Assembly: GCA_903920215.1 (NCBI GenBank)
Contig: CAIXLG010000125.1
Span: 1-40,059, forward strand
Reading direction: 5' to 3'
Origin: an uncultured Chlorobiaceae bacterium
GTDB taxonomy: Bacteria; Bacteroidota; Chlorobiia; Chlorobiales; Chlorobiaceae
DNA: 40,059 nt
A program made the position numbers and the translations under genes. The notes beneath the pieces are model-generated. The model saw nothing but the letters and a program-made list of their open reading frames with translations, made no database searches and was not told the DNA's origin. Shown piece by piece: positions 10,501 through 18,847 of this stretch (its first letter is position 1; each line of letters opens with the position of its first letter).

Positions 10501-12468
10501 ATAAACTACAAAGCTTTTGAAGGCATTTGCCTGACCGACACCTTTCAGCTTGGGGAAACTGATGAAAGCGCCGTTCTCTTCTCAGATATGTTTCCGCAAA
10601 ACTCCGAACGTGTATCAGCACAAAAGAAAACGTCACTGCGAGTCATCATTGGCAACCCGCCCTATTCCGTCGGCCAGAAGTCGGCCAATGACAATGCGCA
10701 AAACCAGAGTTATAAGGTACTTGATGGGCGGATTGCTGCAACCTACGCCGCTGCAACTGATGCCACCAACAAAAACTCACTCTACGATTCCTATATCAAG
10801 GCTTTTCGATGGTCAACCGATCGGCTTGATCCGGAGAATGGCGGGGTCATTGCATTTGTTTCAAATGGCGCATGGATTGATGGTAACAGCACTGATGGAT
10901 TGAGGCAGTGCCTTGAAAAGGAGTTTTCCAGCATCTATGTCTTCAACCTGAGAGGCAACCAGCGCACCAGTGGAGAGTTAAGCAGAAAAGAAGGTGGTAA
11001 AATATTCGGTTCCGGTTCCCGTACACCCATTGCGATTACTCTGCTGGTGAAAAACCCCGACAAGACCGAGGAGAAAGCCACAATCCATTATGTCGACATC
11101 GGCGACTACCACAACCGTGAAGAGAAGCTCACCATTATCAGCAACTACCGTTCGGTTAGCAACCCAATAATGTCTTGGGAAACGTTGGAACCCAATGAGC
11201 ACGGGGATTGGCTGAATCAGAGGAATGATTTGTTTGAGACGTTTATTCCTATAAACTCGCACAAGAAATATGATTTAAAAACAAAGTCTTTCTTTGTACT
11301 CAATTCAAGAGGGAATGAAACAGGAAGAGATGCGTGGGTATATAATTCTTCCAAACAGGAACTGACGTCAAATATCCAGCGAACTGTTGCATTTTTCAAT
11401 AATCATGTAGCTGACTATATCAAAGCAAAAGAAAATCATCCCCTTCTTAAAGCCGATGATTTTATTGATACTGACGCAAAAAAAATCAGTTGGACAAGCA
11501 GCCTGATTTCTCATTTAGAACGTTGTAATGCTGCGGATTTCCAGCAAGATAAGATTCTGTTGAGCACCTATCGGCCATTTTTCAAGCAAAATTTGTATTT
11601 CTGTGATAAAATGGTCCACAGACGTGGGCAGATGCAAGAATTTTTTCCAACTCCAGATACTAAGAATCTTGTTATCTGTGTTTCTGGTTTAGGAGGAAGT
11701 AAAGAAAATACCACAATTATAACCGACTGCATTCCTGATTTAAATTGTTTGGATTCAGGAACCCAATGCTTCCCACTCTTCTACTACGAAGAGAGCCAGA
11801 AATCAAGTCCGACACTCTTTGATGCAGGTAGTGAGAATGAGTTTATCCGCAGAGATGGCGTTTCAGACTTTATTCTCGAAAGAGCACAGAAGATATACGG
11901 CAATCGCGTAGCAAAAGAAGATATTTTCTACTACGTCTACGGCATACTCCACAGCCCTGAATACCGCACCCGTTTTGCCAATGACCTGAAAAAGATGCTC
12001 CCACGCATCCCGCTTGTCGATGAACCCCGTGAATTCTGGTTATTCAGCAAGGCCGGTAGGGAGCTGGCAGAACTGCACATCAACTTCGAAACAGTGCCAC
12101 CTTATGATGGTGTAACCGTCACAGGTACCGAAAAAGGGCTTTTCAATGTCGATAAAATGCGCTTTCCGAAGAAAGGGCAAAAGGATACTGTCCTTTACAA
12201 CAGTTATATAACCATATCGAACATTCCTGATAAGGCCTATGAATATATTGTGAACGGTAAAAGTGCCATAGAATGGATCATGGAACGCTATCAGATCACG
12301 ACCCACAAAGAGAGTGGTATAATCAATGACCCTAACGATTGGGCTAAAGAGGTTGGTAATCTTCGCTATATACTCGACCTGCTCCTGAGTGTGATCAACG
12401 TGAGTGTGAAGACTGTGGGGATTGTAGAGGGGTTACCGGAGTTGAGGTTTGAAGCTCCAATGGCTTAG
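7588..12468 (+). CDS. Type ISP restriction-modification enzyme (LlaGI/LlaBIII-like): nuclease, helicase and N6-adenine methyltransferase in one chain
   Basis: A 1626-residue polypeptide taken from the ATG at 7588 (MSFQTILTKYRKYSFSERD), the usual beginning of this family. Domain order: Mrr-like PD-(D/E)XK nuclease with Asp65 and Gln79-Cys-Lys81; superfamily 2 helicase with Walker A ACGTGKT (202-208), DEAH box at 341-344, YMTATPRLY and motif VI QSVGRVMRKA from 596; a helical coupler; a gamma-class adenine methyltransferase with SAM motif DPFTGTG (912-918) and catalytic NPPY (1023-1026); and a C-terminal target-recognition region. Length and order match LlaGI-type enzymes, which translocate and cut unmodified phage DNA. 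All catalytic motifs look intact. The next gene, a Roco-TIR protein, may form a defence island with it. Confidence 0.92.
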   Translation: MSFQTILTKYRKYSFSERDKGDRFERLMQAYLKTDPKYAYLFKKVWLWSEFPGRGDLGGGDTGIDLVALTLDGDYWAIQCKCFQESAIIDKPSVDSFLSTSSREFKDENLRTTSFSQRLWISTTNKWGPNATEAINNQNPPVTRLNLYGLQESSVDWEKLDQGIYGEASRTSKKSLRPHQNEALEKAHEYFKTADRGKLIMACGTGKTFNSLRIAENETNGKGFILFLVPSIALLGQTLREWSSDANEPINAICICSDSEVSRKKSKNEDSDSFSIVDLALPASTDVNSILRQFKHIQANGHSGLTVVFSTYQSIAVIARAQAELQKSNDSYSEFDLIICDEAHRTTGVTLSGEDESAFTKVHDNNFLKGKKRLYMTATPRLYSDDTKSKAAQADAILCSMDDVRLFGEEIYRIGFGEAVERDLLSDYKVLILTLNENDVPPAVQKMITDNESEINTDDASKLIGCINALSKQILGDAGIIKASDPEPMKRAVAFCQSIAVSKKITATYNTASEAYLDSLPEKSQEQMVWLSSRHIDGTMTAPQRDELLSWLKADTDYNECRVLTNVRCLSEGVDVPSLDAVMFLSARNSQVDVVQSVGRVMRKALGKKYGYIIIPVVVPSDVEADKALDDNERYKVVWTVLNALRAHDDRFNATVNKIELNRKRPEQILVGRPAYSWEDGQQIFADPDEAYGTDKDINQQLAMQFEQLQHVVFARMVQKVGDRRYWEQWANNVAEIAQRQVERINRLINAEGEHKKAFQEFLYGLQQNINPSITQMEAVEMLSQHIITKPVFEALFKGYSFVQNNPISVSMQKMLDLLEAQTIQEDADTLNKFYESVRMRAADIDNAAGKQRIIIELYDKFFKTAFPKMVEKLGIVYTPVELVDFIIHSVNDVLKQEFDRSLSDENIHILDPFTGTGTFITRLLQSGLIDQKDLERKYQKEIHANEIVLLAYYIAAVNIENAYHDMMGDTINYKAFEGICLTDTFQLGETDESAVLFSDMFPQNSERVSAQKKTSLRVIIGNPPYSVGQKSANDNAQNQSYKVLDGRIAATYAAATDATNKNSLYDSYIKAFRWSTDRLDPENGGVIAFVSNGAWIDGNSTDGLRQCLEKEFSSIYVFNLRGNQRTSGELSRKEGGKIFGSGSRTPIAITLLVKNPDKTEEKATIHYVDIGDYHNREEKLTIISNYRSVSNPIMSWETLEPNEHGDWLNQRNDLFETFIPINSHKKYDLKTKSFFVLNSRGNETGRDAWVYNSSKQELTSNIQRTVAFFNNHVADYIKAKENHPLLKADDFIDTDAKKISWTSSLISHLERCNAADFQQDKILLSTYRPFFKQNLYFCDKMVHRRGQMQEFFPTPDTKNLVICVSGLGGSKENTTIITDCIPDLNCLDSGTQCFPLFYYEESQKSSPTLFDAGSENEFIRRDGVSDFILERAQKIYGNRVAKEDIFYYVYGILHSPEYRTRFANDLKKMLPRIPLVDEPREFWLFSKAGRELAELHINFETVPPYDGVTVTGTEKGLFNVDKMRFPKKGQKDTVLYNSYITISNIPDKAYEYIVNGKSAIEWIMERYQITTHKESGIINDPNDWAKEVGNLRYILDLLLSVINVSVKTVGIVEGLPELRFEAPMA

Positions 12469-12550
12469 CGAAGGGTTTCCGCAAAAAGATGTGAATAGGT
12501 ACTCATACTGAAAGAGTATTCAAAAACTCTCAACGTTACCTTGAAAGACA

Positions 12551-15313
12551 ATGAAGAACACCATTGAAGCTAAACGCCGAATAAAACAAGTTTTGAATGA
12601 TAAATCAACAGTTCTGGATTTATCAGGACTTGAATTAGAATCCTTACCGGATTCTATTGGTCAGTTATCTCACTTGCAGACTCTCAATCTTTTGAATACC
12701 CCATTACAGCAATTGCCAGAATCAGTTGGCAAGTTATCAAGCTTACAAACACTTGAGCTTTCCCATACACAACTGCAAGAATTGCCGGATTCTATTGGCC
12801 AGTTATCTCACTTGCAGACTCTCAACCTTTTGAATACCCCATTACAGCAATTGCCGGAATCAGTTGGCAAATTATCAAGCTTACAAACACTTGAGCTTTC
12901 CCATACACAACTGCAAGAATTGCCGGATTCTATTGGCCAGTTATCTCACCTGCAGACTTTCAACCTTTTGAATACCCCATTAAAGCAATTACCGGAATCA
13001 GTTGGCAAATTATCAAGCTTACAAACACTTGAGCTTTCCCATACACAACTACAAGAATTGCCGGATTCTATTGGCCAATTATCTCACCTGCAGACTTTCA
13101 ACCTTTTGAATACCCCATTACAGCAATTACCAGACTCTATTGGGCAGTTAGCTCAGTTGCAGAAGCTTGAGCTTTCCCATACACAATTAAAGCAATTACC
13201 TGCATCTTTGCTGAAACTAAAAAATCTTAATGAACTCAATTTGTATGGTAATAATACACTTAATCTTCCTCAGGAAATATTACATGGAAGGAGGAACATA
13301 ATCATTAACCAAAGCGGTCAAGAGCAATATATTTCTCAAGCAGCGAGTCCTGCCACAATCCTTGACTACTATTTCCGTATCCTGAATGATCAACGGCCTC
13401 TCAACGAAGCCAAGCTTATTCTTGTTGGTCGGGGTGGTGTTGGCAAAACCTCACTGGTAAAAAAGTTGCTCTTCGATAAGTTTGATGAATATGAAAAAAA
13501 GACGGAAGGAATTGCCATTTCCGAGTGGCAGCTCCAGTTGCATGAGTCGGAGATTATTCGCCTGAACCTCTGGGATTTCGGCGGTCAGGAAATCATGCAT
13601 GCCACACATCAGTTTTTTCTCACACAGCGCAGTCTCTACCTGCTGGTACTCGAAGGTCGACAGGGTGGCGAGGATGCCGATGCAGAGTACTGGCTGAAAC
13701 TTATCGAAAGTTTTGGAACCGAGGATGATGGAAATATCGCTCCGGTTCTCATCGTTCTGAACAAAGGTTCATTGAACCCGTTTGACCTGAATCGCCTGGC
13801 ACTCCTCCGGAAATATCGGTTTATCAAGGATTTTCTTGTGACCGATTGCAATACAGGTCAAGGAATACAGGAGTTACGGGCATCCATTGAACAAGAGATC
13901 GACCGTCTCCCTTATCTTCGGGCAGCATTTCCAGCAAGCTGGTTTGCCATCAAGGACCAACTTGCGGCAATGCAGGATAATTTCATCTCCTTTGCAGAGT
14001 ACAGGGTACTCTGCAAAGAGGCGGGAGAAAAGGAGTTTCAAGGCCAGGATTTTCTTGCAACGCATATGCACAACCTTGGGGTAGCTCTGAATTACAAGGA
14101 TGATCCCCGATTGCGTGACCACCATGTGCTCAATCCCAGGTGGGTAACGAGCGGTGTGTACGCCCTGCTTAATGATCCGATTCTTCTTCAGCGAAATGGC
14201 GAGTTACGGCTTGATGATATTGGTCGCATTCTTGATCCTGAGAAATACCCCCGGCACATGCACCGGTTTCTTATGGACTTGATGAGAAAATTTGAACTCT
14301 GCTTCACGTTTACTGATGATGATACCCATTACCTGATTACGGAGCTGCTTGACAAGCAGGAACCAAAAGAAGCCGAAGATTTTGAACTTCCTGAATGCCT
14401 GAATTTTGAATACCGCTACGCAGTGTTACCGGAAGGTCTCTTGCCCCGATTTATTGTTCGAACACACTCATTGAGTGAAGGCAATCCTCGATGGCGAACA
14501 GGCGTAATCCTTTCGTTTGAAGGGAACCGAGCTCTGGTACGGGCAGACGCAGGGGAGAAACGAGTCTCTATTGCTGTTGATGGCCCTTTAGAAAGCCGTC
14601 GGCGACTTCTGGCCGTTATCCGCTCAGATTTCGCACGAATTCATGCATCCATCAGCAAACTCTGTCCGGAAGAAGTGGTGCCATTACCAGGCATTCCTGA
14701 GGTTTCAGTTTCTTATGCTGAATTGCTCACCTTTGAGCAGAACGGTATCAAGACTTTCCAAAAAGCATATAACGGAAAAATATTAACGCTTGATGTCCAA
14801 CAGCTTTTGAATGGAGTTGATTTGGCAGGAACAAGACAAAAGAACGAGCCTTCATATGATAAGCCGAGAGTGAAAATATTCTACTCCTATGCCCATGAGG
14901 ATGAATATTATCGGAACAAACTGGAGACACATCTAAAAATTCTGGAACGGGCAGGGTTAATCGATCAATGGTATGACCGATATATTGATCCCGGTGATGA
15001 CTGGAAAAATGCTATTGATGAAAACCTTGAACGCGCTGACATTATCCTGCTTCTTGTAAGCGCTGATTTTATAGACTCAGACTATTGCTGGGAAATAGAA
15101 ATGAAACGAGCTTTAGAACGCCATGAGTCTGGTGTAGCAACAGTCATTCCCATCATCGTCCGTGACGTTAACTGGCAATCGGCTCCTTTTGCAACATTTC
15201 AGGCATTACCAAAGGATGCTAAGGCAATAAAGCTTTGGTCTGACGAAGATACTGCATGGAAGAACGTCAGTGAAGGAATTGAAGAAGTCGTCAATAAACG
15301 CATGAAGAAATAG
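12551..15313 (+). CDS. LRR-Roc-COR protein with C-terminal TIR domain (bacterial Roco protein)
   Basis: A 920-residue multidomain protein. Residues about 20-240 are 23-residue leucine-rich repeats (LPDSIGQLSHLQTLNLLNTP type). A Roc GTPase follows: P-loop GRGGVGKTS (293-301), switch II DFGGQE (342-347), and an NK box at 404-405 that reads NKGS rather than NKxD. A COR dimerisation domain spans about 450-740. Residues 770-915 form a TIR domain (VKIFYSYAHEDE start) with the SADFIDSDYC segment followed by Glu848/Glu850, one of which should be the NADase-type catalytic glutamate. Bacterial Roco proteins are models for LRRK2, and TIR domains in bacteria often degrade NAD in anti-phage responses. Its place 83 bp after a Type ISP enzyme supports a defence role, which is inferred. 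Confidence 0.88.
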   Translation: MKNTIEAKRRIKQVLNDKSTVLDLSGLELESLPDSIGQLSHLQTLNLLNTPLQQLPESVGKLSSLQTLELSHTQLQELPDSIGQLSHLQTLNLLNTPLQQLPESVGKLSSLQTLELSHTQLQELPDSIGQLSHLQTFNLLNTPLKQLPESVGKLSSLQTLELSHTQLQELPDSIGQLSHLQTFNLLNTPLQQLPDSIGQLAQLQKLELSHTQLKQLPASLLKLKNLNELNLYGNNTLNLPQEILHGRRNIIINQSGQEQYISQAASPATILDYYFRILNDQRPLNEAKLILVGRGGVGKTSLVKKLLFDKFDEYEKKTEGIAISEWQLQLHESEIIRLNLWDFGGQEIMHATHQFFLTQRSLYLLVLEGRQGGEDADAEYWLKLIESFGTEDDGNIAPVLIVLNKGSLNPFDLNRLALLRKYRFIKDFLVTDCNTGQGIQELRASIEQEIDRLPYLRAAFPASWFAIKDQLAAMQDNFISFAEYRVLCKEAGEKEFQGQDFLATHMHNLGVALNYKDDPRLRDHHVLNPRWVTSGVYALLNDPILLQRNGELRLDDIGRILDPEKYPRHMHRFLMDLMRKFELCFTFTDDDTHYLITELLDKQEPKEAEDFELPECLNFEYRYAVLPEGLLPRFIVRTHSLSEGNPRWRTGVILSFEGNRALVRADAGEKRVSIAVDGPLESRRRLLAVIRSDFARIHASISKLCPEEVVPLPGIPEVSVSYAELLTFEQNGIKTFQKAYNGKILTLDVQQLLNGVDLAGTRQKNEPSYDKPRVKIFYSYAHEDEYYRNKLETHLKILERAGLIDQWYDRYIDPGDDWKNAIDENLERADIILLLVSADFIDSDYCWEIEMKRALERHESGVATVIPIIVRDVNWQSAPFATFQALPKDAKAIKLWSDEDTAWKNVSEGIEEVVNKRMKK
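12651..13133 (+). repeat. Tandem 138-bp DNA repeats encoding paired leucine-rich repeats
   Basis: The sequence ATTCTATTGG recurs at 12651, 12789, 12927 and 13065, exactly 138 bp apart each time, with near-identical sequence between. A diverged half unit begins at 13134. Each unit encodes 46 residues, i.e. two 23-residue LRRs: one of the form LPDSIGQLSHLQ and one of the form LPESVGKLSSLQ. The low divergence at nucleotide level indicates recent expansion. The exact multiple of 23 codons keeps the reading frame whatever the copy number. Confidence 0.93.
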
Positions 15314-15382
15314 GACTCTTTGGGATACCGAGAAACGCGGTGGTTCTTCTTCATCTTAATTATGCATTAAAACCTTGAATTC

Positions 15383-15796
15383 ATGTGGTGGACCTACGCG
15401 TTATTATCTGCTCTGTTTGCTGCCTTTACTGCCATACTTGCTAAAATTGGCATAAAAGGGGTTAACTCCGATTTGGCAACTGCGATACGAACGGTATTTA
15501 TTTTATGTATTGCATGGGGGATTGTCTTTGCCCGCAAAGAGGTAGATGGCATCCATCTCCTTTCAAAAAACAACTGGGTGTTTCTCGGTCTCTCGGGTGT
15601 TGCAACCGGTTTGTCTTGGATTTTCTATTTTAAAGCATTGCAGTTGGGCAAGGTTTCACAGGTTGCCCCTGTCGATAAAATGAGCGTTGCCATTGCAATC
15701 ATTTTATCAGCTTTGCTCCTGCATGAGGTTCTGACATGGAAAATCCTTATGGGAGCACTTCTTATCATTGGGGGTTCTGTCCTGATTATCTTGTAG
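15383..15796 (+). CDS. Small EamA-domain membrane protein (half-size DMT transporter)
   Basis: A 137-residue, almost wholly hydrophobic protein with one EamA repeat of about five membrane helices (WWTYALLSALFAAFTAILAK start, GVATGLSWIFYFKALQLG in the middle, and a closing LIIGGSVLIIL helix). It is half the length of ordinary DMT transporters, which have two EamA repeats. Proteins of this size and sequence are common as single-domain members and probably work as dimers. It ends 87 bp before a full-length DMT transporter on the same strand, which might be a functional neighbour. No Shine-Dalgarno stands out before the ATG. Substrate unknown. Confidence 0.8.
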   Translation: MWWTYALLSALFAAFTAILAKIGIKGVNSDLATAIRTVFILCIAWGIVFARKEVDGIHLLSKNNWVFLGLSGVATGLSWIFYFKALQLGKVSQVAPVDKMSVAIAIILSALLLHEVLTWKILMGALLIIGGSVLIIL

Positions 15797-15883
15797 TGGA
15801 TATGAGAAATACCTTCGTTCTAAGGATCTCGGAATACAGAGCATTTGGGCATTTTTTCATAAACGTCAGGTTGAAAGCGATAG

Positions 15884-16810
15884 ATGAATAAAGAGATTAA
15901 TCGTAGGGATTTTGGTGCCGTTCTCCTAGTTGTAACAATTTGGGGTGGAAGTTTCACAATTATAAAGCTTGGTCTTCACGACTTTTCACCGATGTTGCTT
16001 GGAGCACTTCGTTATATTTTTGCTGCAATTCCGGCAATATTGTTTATACGTCCTCCAGCAGTAAAACCAAAATATTGGATTACCTACGGGTTAACTGTGG
16101 GAGTGGGTCAGTTCGGTTGTCTTTTCTATGCTATACACATGGGAATGCCAGCCGGTCTTGCTTCGGTAGTGCATCAGTCGCAGGCGCTCTTTACGCTTGC
16201 ATTTGCAACCGTACTTATGAGGGAACCTGTTTCCCGTTCGCAGGTAACAGGACTTGGAATCGCAGCAGCAGGCTTGTCTTTCATTGGCTATAATACAGGC
16301 ATTGCTGCAATTCCTTTGGGGGCGTTGATGATAACACTCGCCGGTGCAGCTTTCTGGGGCTTGTCCAACATAGTTATTCGTAAAGCTTCGGCAGATACAG
16401 CTGGTCGAGGAGAACAACTTGATATGTTCGGTATGGTTGTCTGGTCAAGCCTTATTCCTCCTCTGCCTTTTGCATTGTTTGCGCTTATTCAGGACTCTCC
16501 GAAAACAATATATAGTGCAATCACGACGCTCAGCGGAATGTCACTCTTTGCCATTCTCTATCTTGCATTCGGAGCGACACTCTTTGGTTTCGGTGTATGG
16601 AGTAAAATGCTGTCAAAATACTCCTCAGGTCAGATAGCTCCCCTTTCGCTGCTCGTACCGGTTACAGGTCTTCTGACGGCAGGCTTGGTACTTCATGAGC
16701 AGCTATCCATTACTCAATGGGTCGGGTGCTTTTTCGTAATATACGGACTTATCATAACCACATTCGGATTGCCGCAATTTCTTTGTGTGGTGCAGGATGA
16801 AGGAGCATAA
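15884..16810 (+). CDS. DMT superfamily transporter, EamA family
   Basis: A 308-residue inner-membrane protein with two EamA repeats and about ten predicted helices. The first repeat begins FGAVLLVVTIWGGSFTIIKL, the typical start of RhaT/YdcZ/RarD-like transporters; the second follows ALMITLAGAAFWGLSNIVIR. The segment PLSLLVPVTGLLTAGLVLHEQ is the conserved penultimate helix signature of the family. Members export or import amino acids, nucleosides and other small metabolites. Nothing in the sequence fixes the substrate. The start at 15884 gives the normal family length. The next gene converges from the other strand, with two hairpins between. Confidence 0.85.
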   Translation: MNKEINRRDFGAVLLVVTIWGGSFTIIKLGLHDFSPMLLGALRYIFAAIPAILFIRPPAVKPKYWITYGLTVGVGQFGCLFYAIHMGMPAGLASVVHQSQALFTLAFATVLMREPVSRSQVTGLGIAAAGLSFIGYNTGIAAIPLGALMITLAGAAFWGLSNIVIRKASADTAGRGEQLDMFGMVVWSSLIPPLPFALFALIQDSPKTIYSAITTLSGMSLFAILYLAFGATLFGFGVWSKMLSKYSSGQIAPLSLLVPVTGLLTAGLVLHEQLSITQWVGCFFVIYGLIITTFGLPQFLCVVQDEGA

Positions 16811-16887
16811 TCTTTAGATGGCTCTTTATCAATCAGATCAACGCAGGTCAAAGCTTGCCAGCTTATGTCGGCGTTCTGGGCAATCAT

Positions 16888-16906
16888 GAGTTCGGAGAAC
16901 TCTTTT
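16888..16906 (+). terminator. Weak candidate Rho-independent terminator after the DMT gene
   Basis: GAGTTC, loop GGA, GAACTC, then TTTT: a perfect 6-bp stem with a short T-run, 78 bp after the DMT stop on the plus strand. The stem is short and the T-tract is only four bases before a G, so efficiency would be modest. Confidence 0.4.
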
Positions 16907-16927
16907 GTCTATATGCGATTGACAGAA

Positions 16928-16958
16928 GTCAAGCCTTTCCGTTATGAAAGTGCTTGAC
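16928..16958 (-). terminator. Hairpin immediately after the sulfate-binding protein gene
   Basis: GTCAAGC (16928-16934) pairs perfectly with GCTTGAC (16952-16958), and the inner TTTC/GAAA extends the stem. It lies two bases beyond the stop of the minus-strand gene. There is no T-tract on the minus strand, so it may act as a 3'-end stabiliser rather than an intrinsic terminator. Confidence 0.5.
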
Positions 16959-16960
16959 AT

Positions 16961-17977
16961 TCAAGGAGTAGTGACCTGATCGAAAACTCCGCCATCACTG
17001 AAGTGTGTTTTCTGTGCACTGCGCCAGTTCCCGAACACTTCCTTCAGCGTAAAGAGTTTGATGGAAGGAAAGTTTGCTGCATATTTTTTTAGCGCGATAG
17101 CATTTCTTGGGCGATAAGAGTTTTTCGCGATAATATCCTGTGCTTCCGGAGTGTAGAGGAAGTTTAGATAGGCTTCAGCTACCTTGCGGGTACCATGTTT
17201 CTCGACGTTTTTATCCACGATAGCTACAGGCGGTTCAGCCAGAATGCTGACAGGGGGAAGAACGATTTCATACTGATCCGATCCGAACTCTTTAAGAATC
17301 AGGTGGGCCTCATTTTCCCATGCCAGAAGAACATCACCAATACCCCGCTGTGTAAAGGTAAGGGTTGAACCCCGGGCTCCCGTATCAAGTACCGGGACAT
17401 TTTTATATAAAGCCTTGACAAATTTTTTAGCCTGATCTGTTGAGTTTGTCTGTTTTTGTTTGTAACCCCATGCCGCCAAGTAGACCCAGCGGGCACCTCC
17501 TCCGGTTTTCGGGTTTGGTGTGATTACCGATACACTCGGTTTTATAACGTCATCCCAGCTCTTGATCTGTTTCGGATTCCCCTTGCGTACGACGAAAACG
17601 ATTGTAGATGTATATGGAGTGCTGTTATTTGGCAATCTTTTCTGCCAGTTAGGATCGAGAAGTTTGCTGTCGGCAATGGCATCAATGTCATTGGCAAGAG
17701 CAAGAGTTACCACATCGGCTTCAAGTCCGTCAATAATAGCTCGTGCCTGTTTACCAGATCCGCCGTGTGACTGGTTGATTGTCACAGTCTGGCCCGTTTT
17801 CTGTAACCAGTGCTTTGCAAAAGCAGCATTTTCACTCTGATAGAGTTCCCTCGTAGGGTCATACGATACATTCAGCAGCGTAACATTTCCTGCGGCCTCT
17901 GCCAGAGTGCCTGGAAGTACGGCGGCGAGAAAAAGTGCTCCCGCAACTATACCCTTTTTTATCCAGCCATGCTTCAT
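16961..17977 (-). CDS. sbp: Sulfate ABC transporter substrate-binding protein (Sbp/CysP family)
   Basis: A 338-residue periplasmic protein. The ATG at 17977 is preferred over the GTG two codons upstream because GGGAGG then lies at normal spacing. A Sec signal peptide ([23 protein letters not shown]) is followed by the Sbp hallmarks [28 protein letters not shown] and [16 protein letters not shown], and the late [20 protein letters not shown] block that lines the sulfate site. Length is normal. No cysT/cysW/cysA partner is in the window, so this is an orphan binding protein. Two tandem operator-like sequences lie 66-101 bp upstream of the start, a likely regulatory control. Thiosulfate or molybdate-like oxyanions remain possible ligands. 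Confidence 0.9.
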   Translation of the reverse strand: MKHGWIKKGIVAGALFLAAVLPGTLAEAAGNVTLLNVSYDPTRELYQSENAAFAKHWLQKTGQTVTINQSHGGSGKQARAIIDGLEADVVTLALANDIDAIADSKLLDPNWQKRLPNNSTPYTSTIVFVVRKGNPKQIKSWDDVIKPSVSVITPNPKTGGGARWVYLAAWGYKQKQTNSTDQAKKFVKALYKNVPVLDTGARGSTLTFTQRGIGDVLLAWENEAHLILKEFGSDQYEIVLPPVSILAEPPVAIVDKNVEKHGTRKVAEAYLNFLYTPEAQDIIAKNSYRPRNAIALKKYAANFPSIKLFTLKEVFGNWRSAQKTHFSDGGVFDQVTTP

Positions 17978-18042
17978 CGCCACCTCCCTGTCTTAGTATT
18001 TGATGTTCAATGCTGAATAAAGCTCAATGTTTATACTGTTTC

Positions 18043-18078
18043 CAAGCATATACCATAAAAATACCATAAACAGGGTAT
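18043..18078 (-). promoter_or_regulatory. Operator-like palindrome plus half site upstream of sbp
   Basis: ATACCATAAACAGGGTAT (18061-18078) is a degenerate copy of the ATACC-N8-GGTAT palindrome, followed toward sbp by a second half site (TACCATAA, 18051-18058). Read on the minus strand, 18070 to 18043 is identical over 28 bases to plus-strand 39355-39382 upstream of the porin. The conserved block ends in ATGCTTG, where a promoter -35 may begin. Orientation of the block points to sbp, though the OsmC gene lies divergently on the other side. Confidence 0.7.
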
Positions 18079-18263
18079 AGGGTGGCTTGCGCGCCAAGGC
18101 TACACTTTTTGTGGTATAGATATTACCTCATAAATGGGATTTACTTTGAGCTGAACCTGACGGATATTAAAGAGGTGAAATCCTGAAAGATTTATTTGAG
18201 GGATACTCAACCCACTCACCAAAGGAATTTCTTTCCTCTTGAACGTAAAAAGGGAACACATAA

Positions 18264-18713
18264 ATGAGCAATTACCTGACATTCTCGACAAACGGAGCCA
18301 GCGAAAGCGCCACCAAGTTTGTTGCAAATTCACGAACATTCAGTTTCATCGTTGATGAACCACCAACGCTGGGGGGAACTGATCATGGCGCAAATCCTGT
18401 AGAGTATTTGTTGGCAGGTTTTGCAGGGTGCTTAAATGTTGTTGCGCATTTAGTGGCCAAAGAACAGGGTATTAATCTTAAATCCCTGAAGATAAGTGTT
18501 GATGGCGATATCAATCCTGCAAGACTCCTCGGATTGCCCTCTGACGACCGTGCAGGTTTTCAGAGCCTTCGGGTACACTTGATTCCTGATACCGATGCGA
18601 CTCCTGCTGCCATTAAAAAATGGCTTGAAACAATTGAAGATAGATGCCCTGTAAGAGATAACCTTGCAAACCATACACCACTGCATCTTGGGGTACAGCT
18701 GGTTCCCGCGTAA
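18264..18713 (+). CDS. OsmC/Ohr family protein
   Basis: A 149-residue cytoplasmic protein of the OsmC-like fold. It shows the family pattern GTDHGANPVEYLLAGFAGCL with the first redox cysteine at 56 and the second at 128 in EDRCPVRDNL. Family members of this kind reduce organic hydroperoxides or related electrophiles using the cysteine pair as thiol peroxidase. Cys spacing and length are normal, so it is probably active. It stands alone between the sbp regulatory region and a cold-shock gene. The sbp operator-like site lies 186 bp or more upstream on the shared intergenic region, so common regulation is possible but not shown. Confidence 0.85.
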   Translation: MSNYLTFSTNGASESATKFVANSRTFSFIVDEPPTLGGTDHGANPVEYLLAGFAGCLNVVAHLVAKEQGINLKSLKISVDGDINPARLLGLPSDDRAGFQSLRVHLIPDTDATPAAIKKWLETIEDRCPVRDNLANHTPLHLGVQLVPA

Positions 18714-18746
18714 CCCAAAATCAATAATCGAATTACGGGATATATA

Positions 18747-18789
18747 ATGCCGTATAAGAGGTATTTCGAAATTAGCTTTTATTGAGGAC
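18747..18789 (+). promoter_or_regulatory. Leader element of first cold-shock gene, shared with the second
   Basis: ATGCCGTATAAGAGGTAT (18747-18764) is a weak relative of the ATACC-N8-GGTAT palindrome. Twelve bases later comes CTTTTATTGAGGAC (18776-18789), exactly repeated at 24305-24318 at the same distance from the copy of the palindrome before the second cold-shock gene. The element lies about 60-100 bp before the start codon. It may be promoter plus 5'UTR; cold-shock mRNAs often carry structured leaders. Confidence 0.6.
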
Positions 18790-18847
18790 CTTTATCTGTT
18801 AAGGAAAAATCGTTTTACAATCGACAGATAACTAAACATTATGAGCT

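Noticed and set aside
12651-13133. Regular repeats as a CRISPR array
   Set aside because: Units are 138 bp, contiguous, in frame and encode LRRs; there are no short repeats with unique spacers.
18113-18127. GGTATAGATATTACC as another operator copy
   Set aside because: Arms are only four bases and in the opposite order (GGTA first) to the ATACC-N8-GGTAT family.
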